The notes beneath the pieces are model-generated. The model saw nothing but the letters and a program-made list of their open reading frames with translations. It ran no database searches and had not been told where the DNA came from. 64,000 nucleotides of DNA from Hyphomicrobiales bacterium. GTDB lineage: Bacteria; Pseudomonadota; Alphaproteobacteria; Rhizobiales; Phreatobacteraceae. The stretch is from contig JAFKKV010000019.1 of NCBI GenBank assembly GCA_017304475.1, positions 62,001 through 126,000 on the forward strand. Reading direction: 5' to 3'. Both the position numbers and the translations under genes were made by a program. How positions within the stretch are numbered: the first letter of the stretch is position 1; the number at the start of each line of letters is the position of its first letter. Below are positions 16,726-25,739 of the stretch, piece after piece.

Positions 16726-17640
16726 TCAGCGCCCCGCCCTGACCTCGTCGAGGATCGTCTTGGCTTCACCGCCCTGCATCTTGACGATGTCGTCCTGGTA
16801 TTTGAGCAGCACGCCGAGCGTATCGGTGACGCCTTGCGGGTCGAGGCCGACCGCGTCGAGCTCGGTCAGCGCGGTTGCCCAGTCGATCGTCTCGGCGACG
16901 CCAGGCACCTTGAACAGGTCGGTCTTGCGGAGCCGCTGGACGAAGGCGACGATGTCGCGGGTCAGCCGCTCCGGGGCGCCCGGCGCCTTGGCCTTGAGGA
17001 TCGCCAGTTCGCGGGCGGCATCGGGATAGTCGACCCAGTGATAGAGACAGCGGCGCTTCAGCGCGTCATGGATCTCGCGGGTCCGGTTGGAGGTGACGAT
17101 GACGATCGGCGCCTGCGGCGCCCGGATCGTGCCGAGCTCCGGCACCGTCACCTGGTAATCCGACAGCACCTCCAGGAGAAAGGCCTCGAAAGCCTCATCG
17201 GTCCGGTCGAGCTCGTCGATCAGCAGCACCGGCGGGCCGCGTCCGTCCGGCTCCAGCGCCTGCAGCAGCGGCCGCTTGACCAGGAAGCGTTCGGAAAAGA
17301 TGCCGGCGGTCAGGCTCTCCTGGTTGACCGCGCCGCCCGCCTCGGCAACCCGGATGGCGATCATCTGGGCGGCATAGTTCCACTCATAGACGGCGGCGGC
17401 GACGTCGAGCCCCTCGTAACATTGCAGCCGGATCAGGTTGCGGCCGAGCGTTGCCGCCAGCACCTTGGCGATCTCGGTCTTGCCGACGCCGGCCTCGCCC
17501 TCCAGCAGCAGCGGCCGGCCCATTTTCAGGGCGAGGAACAGAACGGTGGCGAGCGAACGGTCGGCGACGTAATGGCCGCGCTTCAGCAGGGCCAGGGTTT
17601 CGTCGATCGAGAGGGGCAAGGCTGAGGGATGAACGGTCAC
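16726..17640 (-). CDS. MoxR-family AAA+ ATPase (CoxD-like)
   Basis: 304 residues. Walker A GEAGVGKTE is at about residues 48-56, Walker B VLLIDELDR follows, and sensor 1 is in IVIVTSNRTREIHDALKRRC. That last string is typical of the CoxD/MoxR branch. Such ATPases act as chaperones that load metals or assemble protein complexes together with a VWA partner. The start is GTG (17640), with GGAG seven bases upstream. It leads a three-gene operon (ATPase, small membrane protein, CoxE-like VWA protein). The neighbouring coxSLM genes make molybdenum enzyme maturation the likely job. Confidence 0.92.
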   Translation of the reverse strand: MTVHPSALPLSIDETLALLKRGHYVADRSLATVLFLALKMGRPLLLEGEAGVGKTEIAKVLAATLGRNLIRLQCYEGLDVAAAVYEWNYAAQMIAIRVAEAGGAVNQESLTAGIFSERFLVKRPLLQALEPDGRGPPVLLIDELDRTDEAFEAFLLEVLSDYQVTVPELGTIRAPQAPIVIVTSNRTREIHDALKRRCLYHWVDYPDAARELAILKAKAPGAPERLTRDIVAFVQRLRKTDLFKVPGVAETIDWATALTELDAVGLDPQGVTDTLGVLLKYQDDIVKMQGGEAKTILDEVRAGR

Positions 17641-17695
17641 TGAGGCACTCCGGCACGACCGTCACAATAACGCAGCCTGGGCCGGAGGCGAGAGG

Positions 17696-18547
17696 TCAAT
17701 CCGCAGAGACGCGCCGCCCTGCCGGCACGGCTGGACCGGCCGGCACGCCGGGATTGAGGTCGAGCTTGGTCGCCTGGGCGATGCCGGTGCCGTAACCCGT
17801 GGTCAGCGAGATGCGCGCCGGGATCAGCGCGCGCGATCCCTGGATCGGCACCAGCGTGACCTCGGCCGAGCGCCGCCGCGCCGCCTGGATATCCGACCGG
17901 TCGGCGCGATAGCCGGCGACCGGCTCGAACCGCACGCTGCAAATGGCGGCCTCGCCCTTGTAGCCGGCGATCTCGACCTGGCGCGTGCCGACAAAGGAAT
18001 AGATCAGGTCGAAGCGGACGACGCCGTTATAGATGCGCGAGTGCCGCTCGCAGGCCGCGGCCCCCGTCACCGGACCAGTGCCGCCGGCGATGAAGATGCC
18101 GGCCGACAAGGGATCGACGACGCCGCGCAGATGTTCCGCCGTCACCGGCGTCGCGCGGGTATGCGGCGGCTTGTCCGGATTGCGCACCACCGAGCGGACA
18201 TTGCCGTCGGCCATGCCGATCTGGGTGGTCTCGACCTTGCCGCCGGAATGAACCTCGACATTGTAGTTCACCGGAATGGCGGAAGCGCCGGCGATGCGTC
18301 CGCTCGCCACCGCCGTGCCGGAACCCCCGGCGAACATGGCCGCAACACCGGTCACCCGGGCATTCAGGGTCGTGCGATAGCTGGTGCCGTCGGTGGTCGA
18401 CACCATGGTGCCGGTGCCGATGGAAATACCGAGAAACGACACCGCATATTCGGCAGAGACTTGGCCGTTCACCGCATGCGCCGGCATGCCGGCCCCCAGC
18501 ACCAGGGCAAGCGCCACTCCCGAGAATTGCAGCAAACGTCCGTTCAT
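17696..18547 (-). CDS. Exported DUF3108 domain protein
   Basis: 283 residues. The signal peptide ends near MPAHAVNG. The mature protein begins AEYAVSFLGISIGTGTM, the start of the DUF3108 domain, which adopts a beta-rich fold and is found in envelope proteins. Other family strands are seen (VVRFDLIYSF, AICSVRFEPVAGYR). The role is unknown. It sits between coxM and the MoxR operon on the same strand, with a 205-base gap upstream and 55 bases downstream, so whether it belongs to the molybdenum locus is unclear. Confidence 0.8.
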   Translation of the reverse strand: MNGRLLQFSGVALALVLGAGMPAHAVNGQVSAEYAVSFLGISIGTGTMVSTTDGTSYRTTLNARVTGVAAMFAGGSGTAVASGRIAGASAIPVNYNVEVHSGGKVETTQIGMADGNVRSVVRNPDKPPHTRATPVTAEHLRGVVDPLSAGIFIAGGTGPVTGAAACERHSRIYNGVVRFDLIYSFVGTRQVEIAGYKGEAAICSVRFEPVAGYRADRSDIQAARRRSAEVTLVPIQGSRALIPARISLTTGYGTGIAQATKLDLNPGVPAGPAVPAGRRVSAD

Positions 18548-18752
18548 CTTCTGCCCCGCGGCAATACGGGCGCAGGCGGGCCCGCCGATCCGAAAACATG
18601 GTGCGCCAGTACCAGCTTTGCCACACGAGCTTTACCACAGGGCTTGGCGATTTTGCGGCAGGCCGCCGATCCGCGCGCCATGGGTGCCGGAAACGGCAAT
18701 GGCCGGGACGGCTCGCCGCCGCCCCGGCCATTCGAATGATCGGACCCGGCGA

Positions 18753-19547
18753 TCAGGCGGCCGCCGCCACCGCCCGGCGGGCCATGACGCCGATCAGATG
18801 GGCGCGATAGTCGGCGGAGGCATGGATATCGCCGTTCAGGTCGCTGGCCGAGGTCGCGATGCCCTCGAGCGCCTTGGCGTTGAAGCGCTTGGACAGCGCT
18901 TCCTCCATGGCGGCATGGCGGAACACGCCGTCATTGCCGGCGCCGGTCACCGCGACGCGCACCGAACGGCCCTTCTTGGCGACGAAGACCCCGACAATGG
19001 CGTAGCGCGAGGCGGGATTGGGGAACTTCACATAGGCCGCCTTGCCCGGTGCCGGGAAGGCGATCTTGGTGATGATCTCGTCCTCGTCGAGGGCGGTCGA
19101 GAACAGCCCGGCGAAGAACTCCTCCGCCGCGAGCTTGCGCTTGTTGGTGTGAACCGTGGCGCCGAGCGCGATCAGCGCCGCCGGATAGTCGGCGGCCGGG
19201 TCATTGTTGGCGACCGAACCGCCGATCGTGCCACGGTGGCGCACCTGCGGGTCGCCGATATTGCCGGCGAGATGGGCCAGCGCCGGGATCGCCGCCTGCA
19301 CCACCGCCGAATTGGCCACCTCGGCATGGGTGGTCATCGCGCCGATGACGATGGTCCGGCCCTTCTGCTCGATGCCGGAGAGACCGGCACCGGCGAGATC
19401 GATGATCGCCTTGGGGCTCGCCAGCCGCTGCTTCATGGTCGGGATCAGCGTCTGTCCGCCGGCGAGCAGCTTCGGCTCCTCGGCCTTCTTGAGCAGTGCG
19501 ACGGCGCCACGAACCGTGGCGGCCTTGTGGTACTTGAAAGGATACAT
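18753..19547 (-). CDS. CoxM-like FAD-binding subunit of molybdenum hydroxylase
   Basis: 264 residues. The start MYPFKYHKAATVRGAVALL and the FAD-binding AGGQTLIPTM and TIGGSVANNDPAADYP motifs identify the medium subunit of the CO dehydrogenase/xanthine dehydrogenase class. It carries electrons from the iron-sulfur subunit to the electron acceptor. The ATG at 19547 is used in preference to a longer frame, because the family starts here. It is 17 bases downstream of coxL in the order coxS-coxL-coxM. No gene for a membrane anchor (CoxG or CoxK) is in the window. Confidence 0.93.
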   Translation of the reverse strand: MYPFKYHKAATVRGAVALLKKAEEPKLLAGGQTLIPTMKQRLASPKAIIDLAGAGLSGIEQKGRTIVIGAMTTHAEVANSAVVQAAIPALAHLAGNIGDPQVRHRGTIGGSVANNDPAADYPAALIALGATVHTNKRKLAAEEFFAGLFSTALDEDEIITKIAFPAPGKAAYVKFPNPASRYAIVGVFVAKKGRSVRVAVTGAGNDGVFRHAAMEEALSKRFNAKALEGIATSASDLNGDIHASADYRAHLIGVMARRAVAAAA

Positions 19548-19564
19548 CGTGCTCCCCCTGAACC

Positions 19565-21934
19565 TTACTCGGCCGCCTTGGCCGTCTTTGCCAGTTTCTG
19601 GATGACGTTCCACACCGCCTGCGGTGTCGCCGGCATCGGAATGTCTTCCGTGCCGAGCGCGTCGGTGAGTGCGTTGATGACCGCCGGCGGCGAAGCGATG
19701 GCGCCGGCCTCGCCGCAGCCCTTGATGCCCAAGGGGTTGGAGGGGCAGGCCGTCACCGTCATGCCCACCTCGAAGGACGGCAGGTCATGGGCGCGCGGCA
19801 TGGCATAGTCCATGAACGAGGCGGTGATGAGCTGGCCGTCCTTGTTGTAGATCGTGCCTTCCAGCAGCGCCTGGCCGACGCCCTGGGCGATGCCGCCATG
19901 GACCTGGCCTTCGACGATCATCGGATTGATGACGTTGCCGAAATCGTCCACCGCCGTCCACTTGACGATGGTCGATACGCCGGTCTCACCGTCGACCTCG
20001 ATCTCGCAGATATGGCAGCCGGCGGGGAAGGTGAAATTGGTCGGATCGTAGAACGATCCTTCCTTCAGGCCCGGCTCCAGCTCCTGCGGATTGAACTTGT
20101 GAGCGATATAGGCGTTGAGCGCCACCGTGCCGAAATCCACCGACTTGTCGGTGCCCTTGACAGTGAACTGGCCGTCCTTGAAGTCGATATCGGCTTCGGC
20201 CGCTTCCAGCACATGGGCGGCGACCTTCTTGGCCTTGGCCTCGATCTTGTCGAGCGCCTTCGATATCGCCGACATGCCGACCGCGCCGGAGCGCGAGCCG
20301 TAGGTGCCCATGCCGAACTGCACCTTGTCGGTGTCGCCATGGACGATCGAGACGTTGTCGATCGGGATGCCCAGGCGATGCGAGACGAGCTGGGCGAAGG
20401 TGGTCTCGTGGCCCTGGCCATGGCTGTGCGAGCCGGTCAGGACCTCGACCGTGCCGACCGGATTGACCCGGACCTCGGCCGATTCCCACAGGCCGACGCC
20501 TGCGCCGAGCGAGCCGACCGCTTGCGACGGGGCGATGCCGCAGGCCTCGATATAGGTGGAATAACCCAGGCCCCGGAGCTTGCCGCGCTTGGCGGCCTCG
20601 CGCCGGCGCTTGCCGAAGCCCTTCACGTCGGCCATCTCCATGGCCTTCAGCAGCGAGGCTTTGTAGTCGCCGGTGTCGTACATCATGATGACCGGCGTCT
20701 GGTGCGGGAATTTCGAGACGAAATTCCGCTTGCGGAACGCGGATGGGTCCATGCCGAGCTCACGCGCGGTGACCTCGACCAGGCGCTCGACCACGAAGGT
20801 CGCCTCCGGCCGCCCGGCGCCGCGATAGGCATCGACCGGCGCGGTGTTGGTATAGACCGCGTCGACCTCGGCATAGATGTTCGGAATGGCGTATTGGCCC
20901 GACAGCAGGGTCGCGTAGAGATAGGTCGGCACCGACGAGGCGAAGGTCGAGAGATAGGCGCCCATATTGGCGATGGTCTTGACGCGCAGGCCGGTGATCT
21001 TGCCCTCCGCGTCGGTGGCGAGCTCGGCCCGGGTCACGTGGTCCCGGCCATGTGCGATCGCCAGGAACTCCTCGGTGCGATCGGCCGTCCACTTGACCGG
21101 CCGGTTGATCTTGCGCGCTGCCCAGACGCAGACGGTTTCCTCGGCATAGATGAAGATCTTCGAGCCGAAGCCGCCGCCGACATCGGGCGCGATCACCCGC
21201 AGCTTGTGCTCCGGCGCGATGCCGATGAAGGCGGAGAGCACGAGGCGCGCCACATGCGGGTTCTGGCTGGTGGTGTGCAGCGTCAGCCCGTCGGTGCCGG
21301 AATCATATTCACCGATCGCCGCCCGCGGCTCCATCGCATTGGGCACCAGGCGGTTGTTGACGATGTCGAGCTTGGTGACGTGCTTGGCCGCCTTGAAGGC
21401 CGCTTCGGTCGCCGCCTTGTCGCCGATATGCCAGTCATAGACGGTGTTGGATGGGGCTTCCGAATGGACTTCCGGCGCGCCCTTGTCCTGCGCCCTGGCG
21501 GTGTCGGCATTGGCCGGCAGTACGCCGTAATCTACGACGATCGCTTCCGCCGCGTCCTTGGCCTCGGCCAGCGTCTCGGCGATGACCACGGCGACATGAT
21601 CGCCGACATAACGCACCTTGCCCTGGGCGAGCACCGGATGGGGCCCTGCCCGCATCGGCGTGCCGTCCTTGGAATGGATCATCCAGCCGCAGATCAGCCC
21701 GCCGATCTTGTCGGCCGCGATATCCTCGCCGGTGAAGATCGCCACCACGCCCGGCATGGCCTTGGCCTTGGACAGGTCGATGGCCTTGAGGGTCGCGTGG
21801 GCATGCGGCGAGCGCAGGAAATAGGCCTGCGTCTGATTGGGGCGGTTGATATCGTCGGTATAATTGCCCTTGCCGGTGATGAAACGATGGTCTTCCTTGC
21901 GGCGTACAGCCGCGCCGATACCGGTCACAGTCAT
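19565..21934 (-). CDS. CoxL-like molybdopterin-binding catalytic subunit, form II
   Basis: 789 residues, the usual length. The N-terminal GIGAAVRRKEDHRFITGKG opening and the molybdopterin contacts (DVGGGFGSK, GSHSHGQGHETTFAQ, GTYGSRSGAVG) are in place, and GIKGCGEAG carries the catalytic glutamate. The active-site loop reads AYRGAGR at residues 369-375. Proven CO dehydrogenases (form I) have AYxCSFR there with a copper-binding cysteine, while AYRGAGR marks form II. The protein is therefore a hydroxylase of unknown substrate, perhaps an aldehyde, purine or other heterocycle. It is co-transcribed with coxS (68 bases upstream) and coxM. Confidence 0.93.
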   Translation of the reverse strand: MTVTGIGAAVRRKEDHRFITGKGNYTDDINRPNQTQAYFLRSPHAHATLKAIDLSKAKAMPGVVAIFTGEDIAADKIGGLICGWMIHSKDGTPMRAGPHPVLAQGKVRYVGDHVAVVIAETLAEAKDAAEAIVVDYGVLPANADTARAQDKGAPEVHSEAPSNTVYDWHIGDKAATEAAFKAAKHVTKLDIVNNRLVPNAMEPRAAIGEYDSGTDGLTLHTTSQNPHVARLVLSAFIGIAPEHKLRVIAPDVGGGFGSKIFIYAEETVCVWAARKINRPVKWTADRTEEFLAIAHGRDHVTRAELATDAEGKITGLRVKTIANMGAYLSTFASSVPTYLYATLLSGQYAIPNIYAEVDAVYTNTAPVDAYRGAGRPEATFVVERLVEVTARELGMDPSAFRKRNFVSKFPHQTPVIMMYDTGDYKASLLKAMEMADVKGFGKRRREAAKRGKLRGLGYSTYIEACGIAPSQAVGSLGAGVGLWESAEVRVNPVGTVEVLTGSHSHGQGHETTFAQLVSHRLGIPIDNVSIVHGDTDKVQFGMGTYGSRSGAVGMSAISKALDKIEAKAKKVAAHVLEAAEADIDFKDGQFTVKGTDKSVDFGTVALNAYIAHKFNPQELEPGLKEGSFYDPTNFTFPAGCHICEIEVDGETGVSTIVKWTAVDDFGNVINPMIVEGQVHGGIAQGVGQALLEGTIYNKDGQLITASFMDYAMPRAHDLPSFEVGMTVTACPSNPLGIKGCGEAGAIASPPAVINALTDALGTEDIPMPATPQAVWNVIQKLAKTAKAAE

Positions 21935-22002
21935 GGCGCCCTCCCTGGGGATCGCTCGAGACGGAACTATCAGACGGATGATGCGAGAACGGTCGCGCGC
22001 CG

Positions 22003-22497
22003 TTATTCGGCGGCTTGTCGGACCGGTGTCTTGCCCGTCATCGCCTCGGAGCCGGCTTGCACGGCTTTGACGATGTTATGATAGCCGGTACAGCGGCAGA
22101 TATTGCCTTCCAGCTCCTCGCGGACAGTGTGCTCGTCGACCGCGCCCTTGCGGTTCACGATATCGATCGCCGACATGATCATGCCGGGCGTGCAGAAGCC
22201 GCATTGCAGGCCATGGTGCTCGCGGAAGGCCTCCTGCATCGGATGCAGCTTGCCGTCCTTCGCCAGCCCTTCGATGGTCAGCACCGAGGCGCCTTCACAT
22301 TGCAGCGCGAAGGTCGTGCAGGATTTCACCGCCTTGCCGTCGACATGGACGACACAGGCGCCGCATTGCGACGTATCGCAACCGACATGGGTCCCGGTCA
22401 GATGGAGATTCTCGCGCAGGAACTGGACAAGCAGCGTGCGCGCGTCGACGTCGGCCGAGACCGAGCGTCCGTTGACCGTCATGGTCACCGTCGGCAT
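22003..22497 (-). CDS. CoxS-like [2Fe-2S] subunit of molybdenum hydroxylase
   Basis: 164 residues. An N-terminal plant-type [2Fe-2S] site (GCDTSQCGACVVHVDG ... SCTTFA) and a C-terminal helical [2Fe-2S] site (QCGFCTPGM ... CRCTGYHNIV) are both complete. It takes electrons from the molybdenum centre of CoxL to the FAD of CoxM. It is the first gene of the structural operon, facing away from the lactonase gene across a 279-base intergenic region that holds a palindrome at 22573-22595. Confidence 0.95.
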   Translation of the reverse strand: MPTVTMTVNGRSVSADVDARTLLVQFLRENLHLTGTHVGCDTSQCGACVVHVDGKAVKSCTTFALQCEGASVLTIEGLAKDGKLHPMQEAFREHHGLQCGFCTPGMIMSAIDIVNRKGAVDEHTVREELEGNICRCTGYHNIVKAVQAGSEAMTGKTPVRQAAE

Positions 22498-22572
22498 GGG
22501 CGTTCCTCCTCACAAAACGGTCCGGTAAGAGCGCTTTCAGCCGTCTTTTTATTGTGGCCGTCGGCTTTTACC

Positions 22573-22595
22573 GCTGAAAACCCGGTGTTTTCAGC
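22573..22595. promoter_or_regulatory. Palindrome between divergent cox and lactonase genes
   Basis: GCTGAAAAC, a CCGGT loop, then GTTTTCAGC: a perfect 9-bp inverted repeat in the shared upstream region, 76 bases before coxS and about 180 before the lactonase gene. It could be an operator for a dimeric regulator. No T-tract follows, so a terminator role is less likely. Confidence 0.4.
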
Positions 22596-22776
22596 ATGAT
22601 TTGCAGTTTGGACCCGTTCTTAACGGCACGTCAAGCGGGTCCGCAGGCGGCCTCGCCGGTGACCGGTTGCAAGACATGCATGCCTCCCCCTTTCCCTGCG
22701 CGCGACAGCCGGCCTAGTGTCCTGCCAAAGCTTGTTGCCGAGCTTGTTGCCTAGAGATCGTTGCAAGGAGGGACGG

Positions 22777-23556
22777 ATGGCCCGCTTCACCACGTCGGAC
22801 GGACTGTCGCTGCGTTACGAGGACACCGGCGGCGCCAAGCCGGTGCTGCTGCTGTCCAATTCGCTGGGCACCAGCCTGGAGATGTGGGACGCCCAGATGC
22901 CGGCCTTTTCCAGCCTCTATCGGGTGGTGCGCTACGACAAGCGCGGCCATGGCCAGAGCGAGCTGAAGGTCGGCCCGACCGGTTTCGCCCGGCTGACCCG
23001 GGATGCGATCGAGCTGCTCGATCATCTCGCCATCGCCAGGGCGCATTGGTGCGGCCTGTCGATGGGCGGCATGAGCGGCATGTGGGCCGGCACCCATTAC
23101 GCCGGCCGCTTCGACCGGATCGTGCTTTGCAACACGGCCGCCGCGATGCCGACAGTGGAAATGTGGAACCAGCGCATCGCCATCGTGAAGAGCCAGGGGC
23201 TGAGGCCGCTGATCCCGACCATTGTCGACCGCTGGTTCACCAAGCGCTTCCAGGAGGCCGACAAGCCAGCGGTCGCCCGCATCGTCGGCATGCTCGAGAC
23301 GACGCCGCCGGAAGGTTATGCCGCCTGTTCCGCGGCGATCCGCGACATGGACCAGCACGAGGCGATCCGGTCGATCACCAATCCGGTGCTGGTTATCTCC
23401 GGCAGCCATGACGGCTCGACGCCGCCCGAGCGCGGCCGCGCCATCGCCGCGGCCATCGCGAAATCCCGCTATGTCGAACTCGACGCCGCGCATTTGTCGA
23501 ATATCGAACAGGAGAAGTCGTTCACCGCCGCGGTGACCGATTTCCTGAACAGCTGA
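22777..23556 (+). CDS. pcaD: 3-oxoadipate enol-lactonase-like alpha/beta hydrolase
   Basis: 259 residues. The nucleophile elbow GLSMGGMSGMW gives the catalytic Ser. An Asp in ISGSHDGSTPP and a His in DAAHLSNIEQ complete the triad. SNSLGTSLEMWD and the overall spacing follow PcaD, which opens 3-oxoadipate enol-lactone in the beta-ketoadipate pathway. The start at 22777 has AAGGAGG upstream. A PcaC-like gene follows 11 bases later. PcaD and PcaC act on successive intermediates of protocatechuate breakdown. The other pca genes (pcaG, H, B, I, J) are absent from the window, so the pathway may be completed elsewhere, or the pair may have another use. Confidence 0.82.
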   Translation: MARFTTSDGLSLRYEDTGGAKPVLLLSNSLGTSLEMWDAQMPAFSSLYRVVRYDKRGHGQSELKVGPTGFARLTRDAIELLDHLAIARAHWCGLSMGGMSGMWAGTHYAGRFDRIVLCNTAAAMPTVEMWNQRIAIVKSQGLRPLIPTIVDRWFTKRFQEADKPAVARIVGMLETTPPEGYAACSAAIRDMDQHEAIRSITNPVLVISGSHDGSTPPERGRAIAAAIAKSRYVELDAAHLSNIEQEKSFTAAVTDFLNS

Positions 23557-23567
23557 GGACGGGAACC

Positions 23568-23954
23568 ATGGACGAAAAAGAGCGCTTCGAGGCCGGCCTC
23601 AAGGTGCGCCGCGCGGTCCTGGGCGACGCCCATGTCGACCGTTCGCTCGCCGCCCGCGACAGCTTCACCACCGAGTTCCAGGACCTGATCACCCGTTATG
23701 CCTGGGGCGAGATCTGGACGCGGCCGGGGCTCGACCGCAAGACCCGCAGCTATCTGGTGCTCGCCATGACCGCCTCGATGGGCCGCTGGGAAGAGTTCCG
23801 CCTGCATTGCCGCGCCTCCTTCGCCAATGGCGTGACCACCGAGGAGATCAAGGAAGTGGTCCTGCAGATCGCCATCTATGCCGGCGTGCCGGCCGCCAAT
23901 ACTGCGGTCAAGGAAGCCAAGGAGGTCTTTGCTGAAATGGGCATCAAGACCTGA
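23568..23954 (+). CDS. pcaC: 4-carboxymuconolactone decarboxylase
   Basis: 128 residues, matching PcaC in length. WTRPGLDRKTRSYLVLAMTA, then LHCRASFANGVTTEEIKEVV and AIYAGVPAANTAV are the conserved blocks of the carboxymuconolactone decarboxylase family. The histidine-cysteine pair LHCRA lies in the catalytic region of the AhpD-like fold. It converts 4-carboxymuconolactone to 3-oxoadipate enol-lactone, the substrate of the lactonase just upstream. It is in an operon with that gene. Confidence 0.9.
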   Translation: MDEKERFEAGLKVRRAVLGDAHVDRSLAARDSFTTEFQDLITRYAWGEIWTRPGLDRKTRSYLVLAMTASMGRWEEFRLHCRASFANGVTTEEIKEVVLQIAIYAGVPAANTAVKEAKEVFAEMGIKT

Positions 23955-24211
23955 AATCCGGACGACGAACGGCCGTCATCCGGCTCGTTGAAGCGCGCTG
24001 GGGTACTTGACGTCGCCGAACGCCCCCTATCTTGGACAAGACACGGCGAGATGTCGGCTTCATCGGTGGCGAGTGTGCCCCGACGAGCGTCCACGGGGGC
24101 CGTGGCATGAGAGGCATGAGACGAACCCCAGCGGCGTCTGGAGCCCGCGGCTCCAGCGCCGGAACCGGGGCCGCCGGCCGGTTGTGAGCGGCGCCCAACG
24201 AGGAGATCGGC

Positions 24212-24985
24212 ATGCCCGAACTTGCCCGGCGCCAAATGCTCGTTGGAACGCTCGCCGTCACCATCGCGACCGTCACCCGTTCTCACGCGGCGGCCCAATC
24301 CTCCGAGATCCGCGTGATCGCAGCCAATGCCGTCAAAGACGCCTATGTCACGCTTGTCGCTTCGTTCGAAACGGCGAGCGGACACAAGGTCGCGACGACC
24401 TGGGCCGGCACCGAAGGCGCAACGCGGCGGGTGATGGCCGGCGAGGCCTATGACGTCGTCATCATCGGCTCGCGCAACATCGACCAACTGGTCGCGGCCG
24501 GCAAATTGACCGCGGGCAGCCGCGCCGACTTCGCCACGTCCAGGGTCGGCGTCGCGATCCGTGCTGGACTGCCGAGACCGGATGTTTCCACCAGCGAAGC
24601 CGTCAAGGCCGCCGTCCTGGCCGCCGGCTCGGTCGCCTATTCCGCAGGTCCGAGCGGCGCCTATGTCGCCGAGCTGTTCAAGACCATGGGCATCACGGAG
24701 CGGATCGCCGCCAAGGTCAGGCAGCCGTCGTCTGGCGCCGAGGTCGCGCAGATCCTGGCCCGCGGAGAGGTCGATATCGCTTTCGCGCAGGTCAGTGAAT
24801 TCCTCGAGGTCGCGGGCCTCGTCAATCTCGGGCCGATACCGGCCAGCATCCAGAACATCACGACCTATTCCGCCGGGCAGCACGTCGCGGCGGCTTCGCC
24901 CGCCGCCGCCGCACTGATCAAGCATCTCGTCGCGCCGGACGCCGCGGCCGCGATTCGCAGGATGGGCATGGACCCGGTCCCGTGA
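24212..24985 (+). CDS. Exported ModA-like substrate-binding protein
   Basis: 257 residues. The signal sequence MPELARRQMLVGTLAVTIAT has a twin-Arg-like start and a cleavage site near HAAAQ. The mature part is a type II periplasmic binding protein resembling ModA: IRVIAANAVKDAYVTLVASF, the EGATRRVMAGEAYDVVI block, VAYSAGPSGAYVAELF, and GAEVAQILARGEVDIAFAQ. No permease or ATPase gene accompanies it. It lies close to the molybdenum hydroxylase locus, so molybdate or tungstate binding is tempting. However, many orphan members of this family bind other anions or organic acids. Confidence 0.72.
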   Translation: MPELARRQMLVGTLAVTIATVTRSHAAAQSSEIRVIAANAVKDAYVTLVASFETASGHKVATTWAGTEGATRRVMAGEAYDVVIIGSRNIDQLVAAGKLTAGSRADFATSRVGVAIRAGLPRPDVSTSEAVKAAVLAAGSVAYSAGPSGAYVAELFKTMGITERIAAKVRQPSSGAEVAQILARGEVDIAFAQVSEFLEVAGLVNLGPIPASIQNITTYSAGQHVAAASPAAAALIKHLVAPDAAAAIRRMGMDPVP

Positions 24986-25094
24986 ACGACGGGATCTCCG
25001 ACAATTCTGCGAGACGCCGCGCACGATCGTTCAAGCCAGCCCCTGCAATAGCGCCTTAGATTCGGACCCATCGCAGCAACCGACAGGACATCCG

Positions 25095-25721
25095 ATGACC
25101 GGCGAGCTCGCTTTCATGGCCGCGCCCTGGCGGCCCGTCATGGCGCTGATCCTGGCCTCGGTGGTGATCATGGGCAGCCCGGGCCCGTCGACGGTCAGCG
25201 CCACCGCCATGGGCGCGGCCTTCGGTATCAGGCGCTCGCTCTATTATGTCGGCGGCCTCGTGCTCGGCACCATCGCCGTGCTGCTGGCGGTCTCGATGGG
25301 CGTCGTCGCGCTGATCCTGTCGATGCCGCGCGCCGCATCCGCGCTCACCATCGTCTCGGCCGCCTATATCCTCTATCTCGCCTTCAAGATCGCCACCGCT
25401 CCGCCGCTCGAGAGCCAGGGCAAGGACGTCGCCGGCCCGGCCTTCGCCGGGGGCTTCCTGCTGGCCATCGCCAATCCGAAAGCCTATCTCGCCATTGCCG
25501 CGGTCTTTGCCGGCACCACGCTGCTGGCGGAACGGCCCGGCCTGGACGCCACCCTCAAGGTGGCGTTGCTGAGCGGCATGATCGTGATCATCCACCTGTT
25601 CTGGCTCATCGCCGGAGCCTCGTTGTCGCGCGTGCTGCGCGATCCGACGAGCTCGCGTGTGATCAACGTGGCCTTGGCGGTCATCCTGGTGGCCATGACC
25701 TTGGCCGCCTTTGTCGGTTAA
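25095..25721 (+). CDS. LysE/RhtB-family amino acid exporter
   Basis: 208 residues with six hydrophobic segments. MGSPGPSTVSATAMGAAFGI near residue 30 is the GPG signature loop of the LysE family, and GGFLLAIANPKAYLAIAAVF carries the conserved NPK motif in the third part. Exporters of this family remove amino acids such as threonine, homoserine or lysine from the cytoplasm. The substrate cannot be called. It stands alone, 109 bases after the ModA-like gene, and converges on the next gene. Confidence 0.88.
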   Translation: MTGELAFMAAPWRPVMALILASVVIMGSPGPSTVSATAMGAAFGIRRSLYYVGGLVLGTIAVLLAVSMGVVALILSMPRAASALTIVSAAYILYLAFKIATAPPLESQGKDVAGPAFAGGFLLAIANPKAYLAIAAVFAGTTLLAERPGLDATLKVALLSGMIVIIHLFWLIAGASLSRVLRDPTSSRVINVALAVILVAMTLAAFVG

Positions 25722-25739
25722 GCGACCGGATGCCGCCCG

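Noticed and set aside
19787..22081. 764-codon plus-strand frame opposite coxL
   Set aside because: Composition and position show an antisense shadow of coxL.
22003..22497. Assignment of the coxSLM genes to true aerobic CO dehydrogenase
   Set aside because: The CoxL active-site loop is AYRGAGR, not AYxCSFR; CO oxidation should not be inferred from the gene names.
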